DNA of 64,000 bases from Bacillota bacterium (lineage in GTDB: Bacteria; Bacillota; Clostridia; Monoglobales; Firm-18). Both the position numbers and the translations under genes were made by a program. Shown here piece by piece: positions 37,371 to 45,924 of the stretch. The notes beneath the pieces were generated by a model. It was not told the DNA's origin. It saw only the letters and a program-made list of their open reading frames with translations, and made no database searches. The stretch spans positions 1 to 64,000 of the forward strand of contig JALOAJ010000014.1 in assembly GCA_023228885.1 (NCBI GenBank), given 5' to 3'. The first letter of the stretch is position 1. Each line of letters begins with the position of its first letter.

Positions 37371-38590
37371 TGTTTCATCGCTTCCTCGAAATGATCTCTT
37401 ATAGCAAAGGCAATTTCTTTTGATTTTTCAATCATCAGCATATGTATATTATTTGCCTGTTCAATGATTTTTTGAGATATCAATATGCCCTGCTCCTCGT
37501 TGAACATCTCGTCATCTATTGCATATCCTTCAAGCCCATAATCCGCCATAAAATCATGTGTTTTTTTGTGGTAGCATATGCCAAGTAACGGAGTGCCTGT
37601 TGCTAAGGCCATAATAACAGAGTGGGTTTTATATCCTATATAGTATCTACACGATGACAGTTCCTGCAAATGCTCCTCTGTACTTGATTCAAAAGGGTAT
37701 ATCTTAATTGTTGCCTTGACTTTCATCAAATCAATAATTGATTTAATATCTCTTAGTTCTTTTGCATCGTGTTCCATTCTAAAAAATTCTATACTGTTTC
37801 CTTGCAATGCAAAAAAATCTAAAACTTTGGCAATTGCGGGATAAGTATCAAATGCCTTTTTTAAACCATTAAAAATCGATATACCTACTTTATTTTCTCT
37901 TTCAGCAATGGGTCTATATTCTTTATTTCCAAATCCAAAAACAGAATCGTAAGATTTGAATATATTCCCCTGATTGCTACCAACAAGTTCATCCAGGCAT
38001 CGTCTACTGTTGTCATCCCTAATAAATACAGCATTTGCATTATTTATAATTTTGGCAAAAAGCCCCTTTATTTTTTGGTTTTCAAACGAAAGAGGACCAA
38101 TAGTCTGCGACCATAGAATATACTTTTTACTGTAAATACTTGCAAGTGCAATATCATATGTTATTGCAAATAAAGCATTTTTATTACGAATGCTCGTTAT
38201 ATGATGCCCCCCCGTAACAATGACAAGTTCTGCCTCCTTTAGTGCAGAAATATATTCCTTCGATATCCGCTCGCAATTCTTTTTTGTTTTATTTGAAATC
38301 AATTCGGGATATACGAAATGTTCATAATACAGCTTAGTTATCCTATGACATATTTTTCTGATGTATCTGTTGTTTATTTTATCAAAAAGGTTTCGATAAC
38401 CCATACCTATTACTTTCAACCTTTTGATTCCCGTATTTGCCCATAAGGTTGGTTCAGTTGTAGAAAGAGTGATAAAAATATCTTCACTTGAAAGCCGATC
38501 AAGCAAATATTCCGCAATAGCTCTATCACCTTTGTTTGTCGCGCATTGACAGATAATCATAATTTTTCTCATTTTGTATTCTCTCTTCAT
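37367..38590 (-). CDS. polysaccharide pyruvyl transferase family protein
   Basis: 407 residues (PF04230 type). Landmarks: NKGDRAIAEYLLDRL near the start, VIVTGGHHITS, WSQTIGPL, and the C-terminal YYIGYKTHSVIMALATGTPLLGICYH with the family's Gly-x-Lys-x-His. These enzymes place a ketal-linked pyruvate on a sugar, adding a negative charge. ATG 38590 overlaps the preceding stop; a second ATG at 38572 with a GAGAG upstream is also possible. Confidence 0.85.
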   Translation of the reverse strand: MKREYKMRKIMIICQCATNKGDRAIAEYLLDRLSSEDIFITLSTTEPTLWANTGIKRLKVIGMGYRNLFDKINNRYIRKICHRITKLYYEHFVYPELISNKTKKNCERISKEYISALKEAELVIVTGGHHITSIRNKNALFAITYDIALASIYSKKYILWSQTIGPLSFENQKIKGLFAKIINNANAVFIRDDNSRRCLDELVGSNQGNIFKSYDSVFGFGNKEYRPIAERENKVGISIFNGLKKAFDTYPAIAKVLDFFALQGNSIEFFRMEHDAKELRDIKSIIDLMKVKATIKIYPFESSTEEHLQELSSCRYYIGYKTHSVIMALATGTPLLGICYHKKTHDFMADYGLEGYAIDDEMFNEEQGILISQKIIEQANNIHMLMIEKSKEIAFAIRDHFEEAMKQ

Positions 38591-39774
38591 ATCATTTTTG
38601 AATTATAAAGTTCTACATATCTCTCAAAAACTTTTTGACGTTCAAATGCGTTTCTGTCAAACAGCAAATATTGACCTTTTTCGCAAATCGAATATATTAA
38701 GTTTTTGACTCCTTGTATATCCCCTTGTCCTACAACTTGGCAGTTAGGAACACTTTCTACGCTTCCACCCGTTTTGTATGTTATTGTAGGCGTTCCACAA
38801 GATTGGGCTTCTAAATTTACAGTAGGGTAATTATCAGCATATGTTAGGTTTACAAAAACATCTGCCGCAGAATATATTTTCGCAAGCTCAAGGGGATTGT
38901 TAATTTGACCAATAGTTATTATCTCTTTTGGAATACGCCTTCTTTGTTTATCAGTTATTCCAACTAATACAATGCAATAACTTTCTTTTAATTGCTTCGA
39001 TAATTCAATAAAGTCATCTAATCCCTTTCTCTTTCCCCACGGGCTTGCAACTCCTAAAATAACTTTTTTGTTTTCCAGAGAATTATCAACCCTAAAAGAG
39101 CTCTCCCTGTGAGAGAAGATATTGGTATCTATCCCATTATGTATAATTTCTATTGGATATTTTGATAAAAACGATTCACCAACATAATCTGCCAACCATT
39201 GGGACGGGGTAACAATAGTCATGTTTTTCAAATTTGTAAACAAGCGCTTTTTCATGTTGTAATTTTTTTTACTTGAATCAACTAAAAATGATTTTGGGTA
39301 ACTCCGTTTTTGCGGACATTTAAAACACCCTTCTTTCCACTTGTCACAATTTGCGCGGGATGGATATGTGCAGTGTCCAGTAAAAGCCCAACCATCGTGC
39401 AAAGTCCAGATTACCGGTTTGTTAACTTCTAACAGATAAAAAAACAACTCCTCAACATTTATAAAATAGCCATGAATATTGTGCAAATGAATAATATCTG
39501 AGTTAAATTCTCTTATTCGGCTGATAAATTTCCTTGTAGCCTGTTTTCTTGCAAACCCCGCATTATCAAATATGCGAGATTGTATTGCGTGTAGTTTTAC
39601 TCCGAAACTTGTATCTGTATATATAGTTATATCTTTGTATTTATCGGGAGCGGCTTCCCGTCCGGATGCAATTTTACAATCATGTCCTTTTGATATTAAT
39701 ACATCAGCTATATCCGTACATATTCTTCCTGTACTTTTTATACCACTAACCGAGTTAATTTGTAAAACTTTCAT
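38587..39774 (-). CDS. glycosyltransferase family 4
   Basis: 395 residues from ATG 39774 (GGGGGG site 6 bases upstream; a 29-codon extension to 39861 is rejected). GT-B fold: STGRICTDIADVLISKGHDCKIASGR, HLHNIHGYFIN, WTLHDGWAFTGHCTYPS, GVASPWGKRKGLDDFIELS and EAQSCGTPTITYKTGGSVES with the donor-binding Glu. A cysteine-rich CDKWKEGCFKCPQKRSYPKS patch resembles those of WcaL/GT4 enzymes. Sugar not known. Confidence 0.87.
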   Translation of the reverse strand: MKVLQINSVSGIKSTGRICTDIADVLISKGHDCKIASGREAAPDKYKDITIYTDTSFGVKLHAIQSRIFDNAGFARKQATRKFISRIREFNSDIIHLHNIHGYFINVEELFFYLLEVNKPVIWTLHDGWAFTGHCTYPSRANCDKWKEGCFKCPQKRSYPKSFLVDSSKKNYNMKKRLFTNLKNMTIVTPSQWLADYVGESFLSKYPIEIIHNGIDTNIFSHRESSFRVDNSLENKKVILGVASPWGKRKGLDDFIELSKQLKESYCIVLVGITDKQRRRIPKEIITIGQINNPLELAKIYSAADVFVNLTYADNYPTVNLEAQSCGTPTITYKTGGSVESVPNCQVVGQGDIQGVKNLIYSICEKGQYLLFDRNAFERQKVFERYVELYNSKMI

Positions 39775-39892
39775 ATTGCCCCCCTTTTTAAAGCTCCATT
39801 TAATGGGTATAGCCATATTGCACAGCATCAATATATGTATCTTTAGCTTGTTTCTAAGCATGCTTCAACTCTCAAATTATATCTGCGGCAAC

Positions 39893-41116
39893 TCACAATT
39901 CATTTGAAATATCCTTTAGTAGTTCATTATACTTAGATGTTTGTGTTTTTCTCTCCAACCGTTGTTCAGCATATTTTCTGGAATTAATTGATATTGATTC
40001 TAATTCGTGTCTATTATGGTAGTAATACTTAATAATTTCTACTAATGATTCCCCCTGAAAATTATCTACTACAGCTCCGAGACCATTCTTTGCAATTTGA
40101 TTGGATATGTAACTATCTGAATCAAACATAGCAACTAAAGGTCCTCCTGCGGCAAGAATTTGACCAATTTTAGATGGCAATGCAATCTTAGTCATATTTT
40201 TTTCAAGTGAAACCAATTCTAAATCTCCCAGGCTATAGGCGTTCGAAATTAATTCTATTGGTTGCAAAGGAAAAATAAATGTATTTCGTAATCGCCTTTT
40301 TTTCAAACTTTCCTCCATACTATCCTTATATGAGCCATTTCCTATTATAACAAGTTTTATATCATCATACTCTTTATCGAGCTCCTGAAATGCATCTAAT
40401 ATTACTTCCCAGTTTTGAAACAAGCCAATATCACCAGCATATGAAACATAAAAGCACTCTTTGTCTAATCTAAACTTTGTAAACAACTCATTATCATGAC
40501 GTGCTATCTTTTTTATTTTATTTACATCTACCCAGTTTTGTATAACTTTTATTTTATCGTTTTTACATCCTTTTTCTATAATAGTTTTTCGCATGTCTTG
40601 TGAAATTGTAACAATTACATCATTGTGTTTATAAACACTTTTTTCAAGGTGTCTCAAAAACTTGACAAGTATATTGTTTTCGCCTAACCTTTTCATTTTT
40701 ACAAGTGTATCGGGAAACAAATCTTGTGCGTTATATAATGTTGGCGCTATCTTTCTTAATCTTTTACCGAGGAGCCCCAAGAAAGGAGGGGTGCTATAAA
40801 TATATATGGCATCAGCCTCATGTCTTCTTGCCTCTTTGTATATACAGAAGGTTAGGAGCACATATTTTATCATACGAATAAATAAGCCCTTGCCCTCACC
40901 TCGCTTTGAACCCACACGAATTACCTTTACATTATCTGAAATCTGCTCAATCGGTTGCCTTAAATAATACTGCTTAACTTCTTCTGTTATTCTCCTAGAC
41001 GGATAACCTGAAATTATAGTAACTTTATTGTTGTTATAACCCAAGTCTAAAGCCAATTCATATAACAGGGAATGTCTTTCTTTAGCTAAGTGACCTACCA
41101 GAAATGTAATATTCAT
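39893..41116 (-). CDS. glycosyltransferase family 4, WbuB-like
   Basis: 407 residues from ATG 41116 (GGGGATG upstream; longer frame to 41188 rejected). YNAQDLFPDTLVKMKRLG, SKIGQILAAGGPLVAMFDSDSY and a GT-B core resemble WbuB/WcaI-type enzymes. WbuB proteins transfer L-FucNAc in E. coli O-antigen loci, and UDP-L-FucNAc is the sugar this operon makes, so it is the best candidate for the FucNAc transferase. That link is inference. Confidence 0.85.
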   Translation of the reverse strand: MNITFLVGHLAKERHSLLYELALDLGYNNNKVTIISGYPSRRITEEVKQYYLRQPIEQISDNVKVIRVGSKRGEGKGLFIRMIKYVLLTFCIYKEARRHEADAIYIYSTPPFLGLLGKRLRKIAPTLYNAQDLFPDTLVKMKRLGENNILVKFLRHLEKSVYKHNDVIVTISQDMRKTIIEKGCKNDKIKVIQNWVDVNKIKKIARHDNELFTKFRLDKECFYVSYAGDIGLFQNWEVILDAFQELDKEYDDIKLVIIGNGSYKDSMEESLKKRRLRNTFIFPLQPIELISNAYSLGDLELVSLEKNMTKIALPSKIGQILAAGGPLVAMFDSDSYISNQIAKNGLGAVVDNFQGESLVEIIKYYYHNRHELESISINSRKYAEQRLERKTQTSKYNELLKDISNEL

Positions 41117-41135
41117 ACTTTCATCCCCTTGCAAC

Positions 41136-41828
41136 TTAAATTTCTTTAGAAATAAGCTTATAAAAGCAGTGTTTATCGGGAGCCGCATCCTTGTTTGTAT
41201 AACTTATCCAACCAAGTTTTTCATAAAACATTATAGCGTCTATATTTGCTGCAGGTGTCTCTAACACTATGGATTTGTAACCTTTTTGCACTGCTGCTTT
41301 TTCGTAATCAACCAACAAATGTCGACCCACCCCTAAATTTGAATATTCTTTTAACACAGCTATGCCAGTTAATCTTGCTATTGGTTCTAACGGCATGTTT
41401 TCCACATGTGTTTTTTCCTTCAGAGCAAGCCCTGCACTACTTTCCACAACCATAAATCTTGAAGATAGTTTATTGATAGCATGTTTATACTTATATAAAA
41501 ATTCAGCGCTAAACAGCATATTTGGTTTTCTTAAAAGTCCCAATAAAATTTTTTTCATGATGTATTTATTCATTTGTTTCTTATAGCCTTCGGGTCCGCC
41601 GTAGACCAAACCTATCATTTTATCAGAATCATTTTTAACAGAAACAGTAATAGCATCTTCAAAATTAATTAGGTATTTAAACCTTTCTGTGAGATAAATT
41701 TTAGAAAAGGCACTATCCCTAAATAAAGATTCAAAGTGTATCTGAATAAAAGATTCAAGATCCTCCATGCAAAAATCCGAAATAGTAAATTCCCTATCGG
41801 GAAATGACTTTGCTATTTTGCCATTCAT
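41136..41828 (-). CDS. GNAT N-acetyltransferase
   Basis: 230 residues from ATG 41828 (AAGGAG 10 bases upstream). A central long insertion precedes the acetyl-CoA site LKEYSNLGVGRHLLVDYEKAAVQKGYKSIVLETPAANIDAIMFYEKLGW (about 155-205). It overlaps no neighbour and sits between the aminotransferase and glycosyltransferase genes. It could acylate an amino group formed by the aminotransferase. Substrate unknown. Confidence 0.8.
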   Translation of the reverse strand: MNGKIAKSFPDREFTISDFCMEDLESFIQIHFESLFRDSAFSKIYLTERFKYLINFEDAITVSVKNDSDKMIGLVYGGPEGYKKQMNKYIMKKILLGLLRKPNMLFSAEFLYKYKHAINKLSSRFMVVESSAGLALKEKTHVENMPLEPIARLTGIAVLKEYSNLGVGRHLLVDYEKAAVQKGYKSIVLETPAANIDAIMFYEKLGWISYTNKDAAPDKHCFYKLISKEI

Positions 41829-41866
41829 TTGTACAAGTCTCCTTATAGAAAAATCACAAAAGGAAT

Positions 41867-42796
41867 TTAAGCATATATTGAAGTCAACCACCTTTTGTAA
41901 GCACTTATTTTACCAGTAACAGCTTTTATATAAATTTTATGAATTGCCTTTGTTAAATCCCCTGGCTTGGCACAAGAAATATCTATGCCATCAACATTGG
42001 TAACAGGAGCTATTTCTATCGCAGAGCCACATAAAAATATCTCGTCACAAACATATAGTTCTGTCCTGTCAATATCTCTTTCTGCAACTTCAATTTTAAG
42101 ATATTCTTTTGCCAACTCAAGAACAGTATCCCTTGTAATGCTTTCTAATATTGATGCTGTTATTGGTGGTGTTAACAACTTTCCATCCCTTACAATAAAT
42201 ATGCAGGAGCCCGGCCCTTCAGAAACTTTCCCTTGATTGTTCATGAAAATTGCAGAATCATAGCCATTATTCAAAGCTTCAATTTGAGCCATTCTGCTAT
42301 TAATATAATTAGCCCCAACCTTTACTTTAGGGGAGATATTTCGATCACTAATTCTTTCCCAAGAACTAACGCAGCACCTCATGCCCTTGTTCATCGTCAA
42401 GTCACTTCTATGTTTGGCTATGGGAGCAACAAACATATTAACCGGTCCTTTTGATGACCAAGACCCAAGACCATCAATAAAAACAGTCTGGCGAACTGCA
42501 ATATCCTCTTTATAGTTGTTCGCTTTTACAACATCAATAAGGCTTTGTTTCAGTAAATCTATGGGGTACTTATCTTCCATTTGAAATATTTTCATCGAAT
42601 TTTTTAATCTTTTATAATGCTCGGCCAAGCGAAAAGCATACAGCTGTCCTTCTTCTTCATTCCAATAACACCGAATTCCCTCAAATACATTTGCTCCAAA
42701 CTGTGATGTGGGAGACAACACATTTATAGTGGCTTCATGTAACGGTACAATTTTACCATCCAACCAAATAAGCCTATCTTCCTGAATGTTTTTCAT
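41867..42796 (-). CDS. ilvE: class IV aminotransferase (branched-chain type)
   Basis: 309 residues, full-length class IV PLP fold. FEGIRCYW (about 40), the lysine in SPKVKVGANYINSRMAQIEAL that holds PLP, and EGPGSCIFIVRDGKLLTPP are the class signature. It most resembles IlvE-type enzymes, which swap amino groups between branched-chain amino acids and keto acids. Its place in a polysaccharide operon is unusual; supply of an amino-acid-derived building block for the glycan is a possibility. A displaced housekeeping ilvE is the plain alternative. Confidence 0.85.
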   Translation of the reverse strand: MKNIQEDRLIWLDGKIVPLHEATINVLSPTSQFGANVFEGIRCYWNEEEGQLYAFRLAEHYKRLKNSMKIFQMEDKYPIDLLKQSLIDVVKANNYKEDIAVRQTVFIDGLGSWSSKGPVNMFVAPIAKHRSDLTMNKGMRCCVSSWERISDRNISPKVKVGANYINSRMAQIEALNNGYDSAIFMNNQGKVSEGPGSCIFIVRDGKLLTPPITASILESITRDTVLELAKEYLKIEVAERDIDRTELYVCDEIFLCGSAIEIAPVTNVDGIDISCAKPGDLTKAIHKIYIKAVTGKISAYKRWLTSIYA

Positions 42797-42811
42797 TAAA
42801 ACCCAACCCCT

Positions 42812-43441
42812 TTATTTGCCAACCAAGCTTGTGCTTTGTTCCTTATTATGTTTTAAATCATAGCTTCCTTCCATTTTAATAACTTTGAAAACTGTTAATA
42901 TAAAAATTTTCAAATCTAATAAAAATGAGATATTATCCACATAATATAAATCATATTTGAACTTATCTTCCCATGACAAGCTGTTTCTTCCATTAATTTG
43001 TGCATACCCTGTTACACCGGGCTTAACATTAAATCTTATTTTAGCATCAAGCGGATAATTGCTATATTTATAAGGATGATATGTAACTGGTGGTCTTGGA
43101 CCAATGAAACTCATTTCACCTTTTAAAATATTGAACAACTGGGGAAGCTCATCCAGGCTTGAGGTTCGAAGAAATTCACCTACTTTAGTTACCCGTGTAT
43201 CGTTCTTGTATGAGTTAAGTCCTGTTCCTACTTTCTCTGCATCTTCCACCATAGTTCTAAACTTATAAATGTCGAAGTGCTTACCATCTTTCCCAATGCG
43301 CTGTTGCTTGAAGAAAATAGCGCCTTTAGAATCAACTTTGATTAATATTGATATTATGATCATGACTGGGGGCAACAATGTTAAAGCAATAGCACAAAAG
43401 ATTATATCCAAAGCCCTTTTAACATATTGATACATGTCCAA
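42812..43441 (-). CDS. initiating sugar-1-phosphate transferase (PglC/WbaP C-domain type)
   Basis: 209 residues. One N-terminal hydrophobic helix (about 8-30, LDIIFCAIALTLLPPVMIIIS), then the catalytic region FFKQQRIGKDGKHFDIYKFRTM, SLDELPQLFNILKGEMSFIGPRPP and VKPGVTGYAQINGRN. These enzymes start repeat-unit assembly by adding a sugar phosphate to undecaprenyl phosphate. TTG start at 43441, with ATG 43435 as alternative. Confidence 0.92.
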   Translation of the reverse strand: MDMYQYVKRALDIIFCAIALTLLPPVMIIISILIKVDSKGAIFFKQQRIGKDGKHFDIYKFRTMVEDAEKVGTGLNSYKNDTRVTKVGEFLRTSSLDELPQLFNILKGEMSFIGPRPPVTYHPYKYSNYPLDAKIRFNVKPGVTGYAQINGRNSLSWEDKFKYDLYYVDNISFLLDLKIFILTVFKVIKMEGSYDLKHNKEQSTSLVGK

Positions 43442-43507
43442 CTATCTCCCTTATATCTTTTACATTTACAATGTTTTGCATTTTAAGTCTGCTTATCGCA
43501 ATCTAAT

Positions 43508-44341
43508 TCAAACTATTCCAGTTGCCAATACGGCTACTATTTCAGATACTGCATGCTTAATTTCCCTTTGATTCACTTCATAAAACTCTTTCGATTTTTC
43601 TACAAGCATATTTTCGAAACGCCGGATATTACTTATTCCTTGTGCAAACAATTTGTTTACATCTTTCAAGTTTTTAGTTGTATTCATATCACAAAAACTC
43701 CGAGATAAAATAGCCAAACTCGATGATAAGCGATAGTGTTCGGCTATTATATTCTCTGCCTTCAACATACCCTGACCAATTTGTGCTATTCCGCCAAAAC
43801 CATAAACAATGTTCTTCTGTTTAATTTTATTACACAACATTTCTATTGTGCCATCGGCTAAAAGCTCAAACATAAACATCATGTTATATCCAAGATGCAA
43901 ATCATTAAGCCCTATATGCACATAATCAATCCCATTGACTGATAGAACGGAATCAATATTTTCAACTGCCTCCGGAGTTTCCAAAAGCAGGCATGACCTA
44001 CACCTTCCATTTATAAGCCCTATAAATTCCTGTACCTCATCCTTGTTCTTAAAAAAGGGGAGCATTATAATATTTGCCCCATTACATATAACATTATCAA
44101 TCTCATCTTTTGTGCCTTCATAAATTGGATTAATTCTTACAATTAGCTCTGATTTAGTTAAAACCTGCCTAATCTTTCTTACATCTTTTATGCTATGATG
44201 CGATATGACTGTATCCAAATGAGCTTGCCTTTCTTTTTTTCCGTTAATCTCAAGATCAACAAAGATCCAATCAACACCACTTTTTTCAGCTATTCGTGCT
44301 ACTTCTTGATCGTTCGTAATATACATCAACTTTAAAGCCAC
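43508..44341 (-). CDS. HpcH/HpaI-CitE family aldolase homologue
   Basis: 277 residues from GTG 44341 (GAGGTG 6 bases upstream). A TIM barrel with the Mg2+ Glu in CLLLETPEAVENIDS (about 133) and Asp in HIGLNDLHLGYN (about 162). The early loop is WIFVDLEINGKKERQAH, closer to the citrate-lyase-beta type (DLE-xxxx-K-xxA) than to HpcH aldolases with 'DxEH'. It is the first gene of the operon. The class makes or breaks C-C bonds next to pyruvate or acetyl-CoA; here it might supply a hydroxy- or keto-acid for the glycan. Confidence 0.78.
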   Translation of the reverse strand: MALKLMYITNDQEVARIAEKSGVDWIFVDLEINGKKERQAHLDTVISHHSIKDVRKIRQVLTKSELIVRINPIYEGTKDEIDNVICNGANIIMLPFFKNKDEVQEFIGLINGRCRSCLLLETPEAVENIDSVLSVNGIDYVHIGLNDLHLGYNMMFMFELLADGTIEMLCNKIKQKNIVYGFGGIAQIGQGMLKAENIIAEHYRLSSSLAILSRSFCDMNTTKNLKDVNKLFAQGISNIRRFENMLVEKSKEFYEVNQREIKHAVSEIVAVLATGIV

Positions 44342-44512
44342 TATGTACACCTCACTATTTTTATAGATTGATTAAACATAAAACAAAGCAAACTTTTTAT
44401 AATTCGGCATATAATATTAGTGATTTTATAATATTTGCACCGGACTTTTTAATGTATATATCTTTTATAGCTATTTGTAATTTAAAATAGGGTTTTCCCC
44501 TCCCATGCAAAA

Positions 44513-44541
44513 ATTATACTACAAAAAACAGAATATGGCAA
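44513..44541 (-). promoter_or_regulatory. main promoter of the polysaccharide operon
   Basis: Minus-strand TTGCCA (44536-44541), 17-base spacer, perfect TATAAT (44513-44518). It gives a leader of about 165 nt before the first gene (44341). In the remaining bases of 44342-44607 I see no ORF and no clear T-tailed hairpin. All fourteen genes down to 28728 face the same way with short gaps. Confidence 0.78.
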
Positions 44542-44607
44542 GGGTTTTTGTTTGAATTTGATAGTTCTTGCTCTTGGCTAAGCAAAAAAGAGTTTAAGCG
44601 CCGGGTT

Positions 44608-44644
44608 AAAAAAACAGTCTATCCGTAGTTTAAGGATGTCAGAC
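44608..44644 (-). terminator. terminator of the membrane-protein gene
   Basis: Minus-strand GTCTGACATCC and GGATAGAC form an 8-bp stem with a 3-base bulge, followed by TGTTTTTTT. It isolates the polysaccharide promoter from upstream transcription. Confidence 0.7.
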
Positions 44645-44670
44645 CGCGCCCACACGAAGATTTATGTTTG

Positions 44671-45411
44671 CTATTTTGCCAAGACATCTTGAATAACATA
44701 TTTTTTCTCGTTAATATAGAGAATTTCATCCGTTTCCCATCGTAGCGTCATTGTTTCAAACTCGCCCCATCTACCTGTATAAATCCTTTCCGGGCTTTTT
44801 TTAAGTTCCCCTACAAAAAGATTTATATTTTGGCTTTGCCGGGTAACATTCACAAAGGTGTTTCCGCCTAATGCACCTTGACTGTTATCTATAATTTCCA
44901 CTAAATATATGGAGTTTGGTGACAATTCGGATTTTACCACCGTATTTGATCCAAAATCAAAAAAGAATATACTTATAAACAATATAAAAAATATCATCAT
45001 AAACAGAAAAGAGTACACCAAACCTAACCCAAATTTAACTGCTTTTGCAACTTTGCTCGAAAGAAACATGAGCATACTACATATTAATGCTAAATAAGAC
45101 TGTGTAATGTATAAATGGGTGTTTATTTCTTTTGTACCTACCGCAGTCCTTTTTGTGATAACAAAGAAAATTGCAATCAAAGGCAAAAACATGGAGAAAC
45201 CATTGGATAGTTTTATTTTTTCATTTCTATTTCTAATTCCGCCGAAAGTAAACGCAAGTATTAGCACGGTAATAGAACCATTTAGCATTGCTGTGTTAAA
45301 CGGAACAAAGGTATATTCCAGCAACATTGTTAAAAGGTAAAAGCCACCAGCCGCCAACAAAAAGACAGCCAATGCAACAGAAGATAATTTAACCATTATT
45401 TTGGTTTTCAT
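44671..45411 (-). CDS. membrane protein with extracytoplasmic C-terminal domain (DUF5412-like)
   Basis: 246 residues. Five hydrophobic segments fill the first 155 residues, then a beta-rich domain (about 160-246) reads SPNSIYLVEIIDNSQGALGGNTFVNV and ends with GEFETMTLRWETDEILYINEKKY. This 'SPdg-Y-xxxx-d-GALG' pattern resembles DUF5412 proteins, small lipoprotein or membrane proteins of unknown role. It lies between tRNA-Arg and the polysaccharide promoter, with its own terminator. Confidence 0.65.
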   Translation of the reverse strand: MKTKIMVKLSSVALAVFLLAAGGFYLLTMLLEYTFVPFNTAMLNGSITVLILAFTFGGIRNRNEKIKLSNGFSMFLPLIAIFFVITKRTAVGTKEINTHLYITQSYLALICSMLMFLSSKVAKAVKFGLGLVYSFLFMMIFFILFISIFFFDFGSNTVVKSELSPNSIYLVEIIDNSQGALGGNTFVNVTRQSQNINLFVGELKKSPERIYTGRWGEFETMTLRWETDEILYINEKKYVIQDVLAK

Positions 45412-45509
45412 GTCTTACCTCATCACACTTCTTCTTTGTAGGATATTGCTTGTTTAAATACATTTTAAAGGGTTAAACAAAACAGCCCCCACTATTGACA
45501 AAGAGCCTT

Positions 45510-45545
45510 AAAAAATAAAAACCTTGAAAGTATGATATTCCAAGG
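45510..45545 (-). terminator. terminator of tRNA-Arg
   Basis: Minus-strand CCTTGGAA and TTTCAAGG form an 8-bp stem (one G-T pair) followed by TTTTTATTTTTT, directly after the tRNA 3' end. Confidence 0.75.
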
Positions 45546-45549
45546 CTTT

Positions 45550-45626
45550 TGGCGCACCTGCCGCGATTCGAACGCGGGGCCTTTCGCTTAGGAGGCGAAC
45601 GCTCTATCCTGCTGAGCTACAGGCGC
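45550..45626 (-). tRNA. tRNA-Arg (anticodon CCT)
   Basis: 77 nt with CCA encoded at 45550-45552. Acceptor GCGCCTG/CAGGTGC, D-arm GCTCAGCAGGATAGAGC, anticodon stem TTCGC/GCGAA with loop CTCCTAA, T-arm GCGTTCGAATCGC. It reads AGG codons. Confidence 0.96.
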
Positions 45627-45678
45627 ATATGCAAAGGTTTATTCAGTTTTTTGTTGTTGCTGCTAAAACAACAGTTAT

Positions 45679-45707
45679 AATATAACATGGGTTTTCAAAC
45701 ATGTCAA
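45679..45707 (-). promoter_or_regulatory. promoter of tRNA-Arg
   Basis: Minus-strand TTGACA (45702-45707), 17-base spacer, TATATT (45679-45684), about 53 bases before the tRNA. Confidence 0.75.
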
Positions 45708-45725
45708 GGGTAGTTCGCTGTTTTT

Positions 45726-45923
45726 TTAGTCGACCCACAAATCATCAACCAGCGCTTGCATTCGCTTTTTTCTTGCGTCGCTTTCTTCTTTATCGATTGA
45801 TATAATAACTACATCCCCCTCCTTTGCGTTTGGGACTAACTCTTTCGGAAGGTTTATGGTTTTTTTGTCTGCCGTTTCAACTACGGCAAAATCGCCCTCA
45901 AACCGGTCTATTATAACTTTCAA
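45726..45923 (-). CDS. DUF3006 family protein
   Basis: 65 residues from TTG 45923, 6 bases after AGGAGG; the ATG at 45944 lies inside the previous gene and its ribosome site region. The pattern KVIIDRFEGDFAVVETADKKTINLPKELVP is the DUF3006 core, a small beta-barrel. These proteins regularly follow ComEC-like metallo-beta-lactamase genes, as here. Their function is unknown. Confidence 0.8.
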   Translation of the reverse strand: MKVIIDRFEGDFAVVETADKKTINLPKELVPNAKEGDVVIISIDKEESDARKKRMQALVDDLWVD

Positions 45924-45924
45924 G

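Noticed and set aside
38587..39861. Longer start of the GT4 gene at 39861
   Set aside because: The first 29 codons overlap the upstream intergenic ribosome site; GGGGGG before ATG 39774 fits the GT4 N-terminus.
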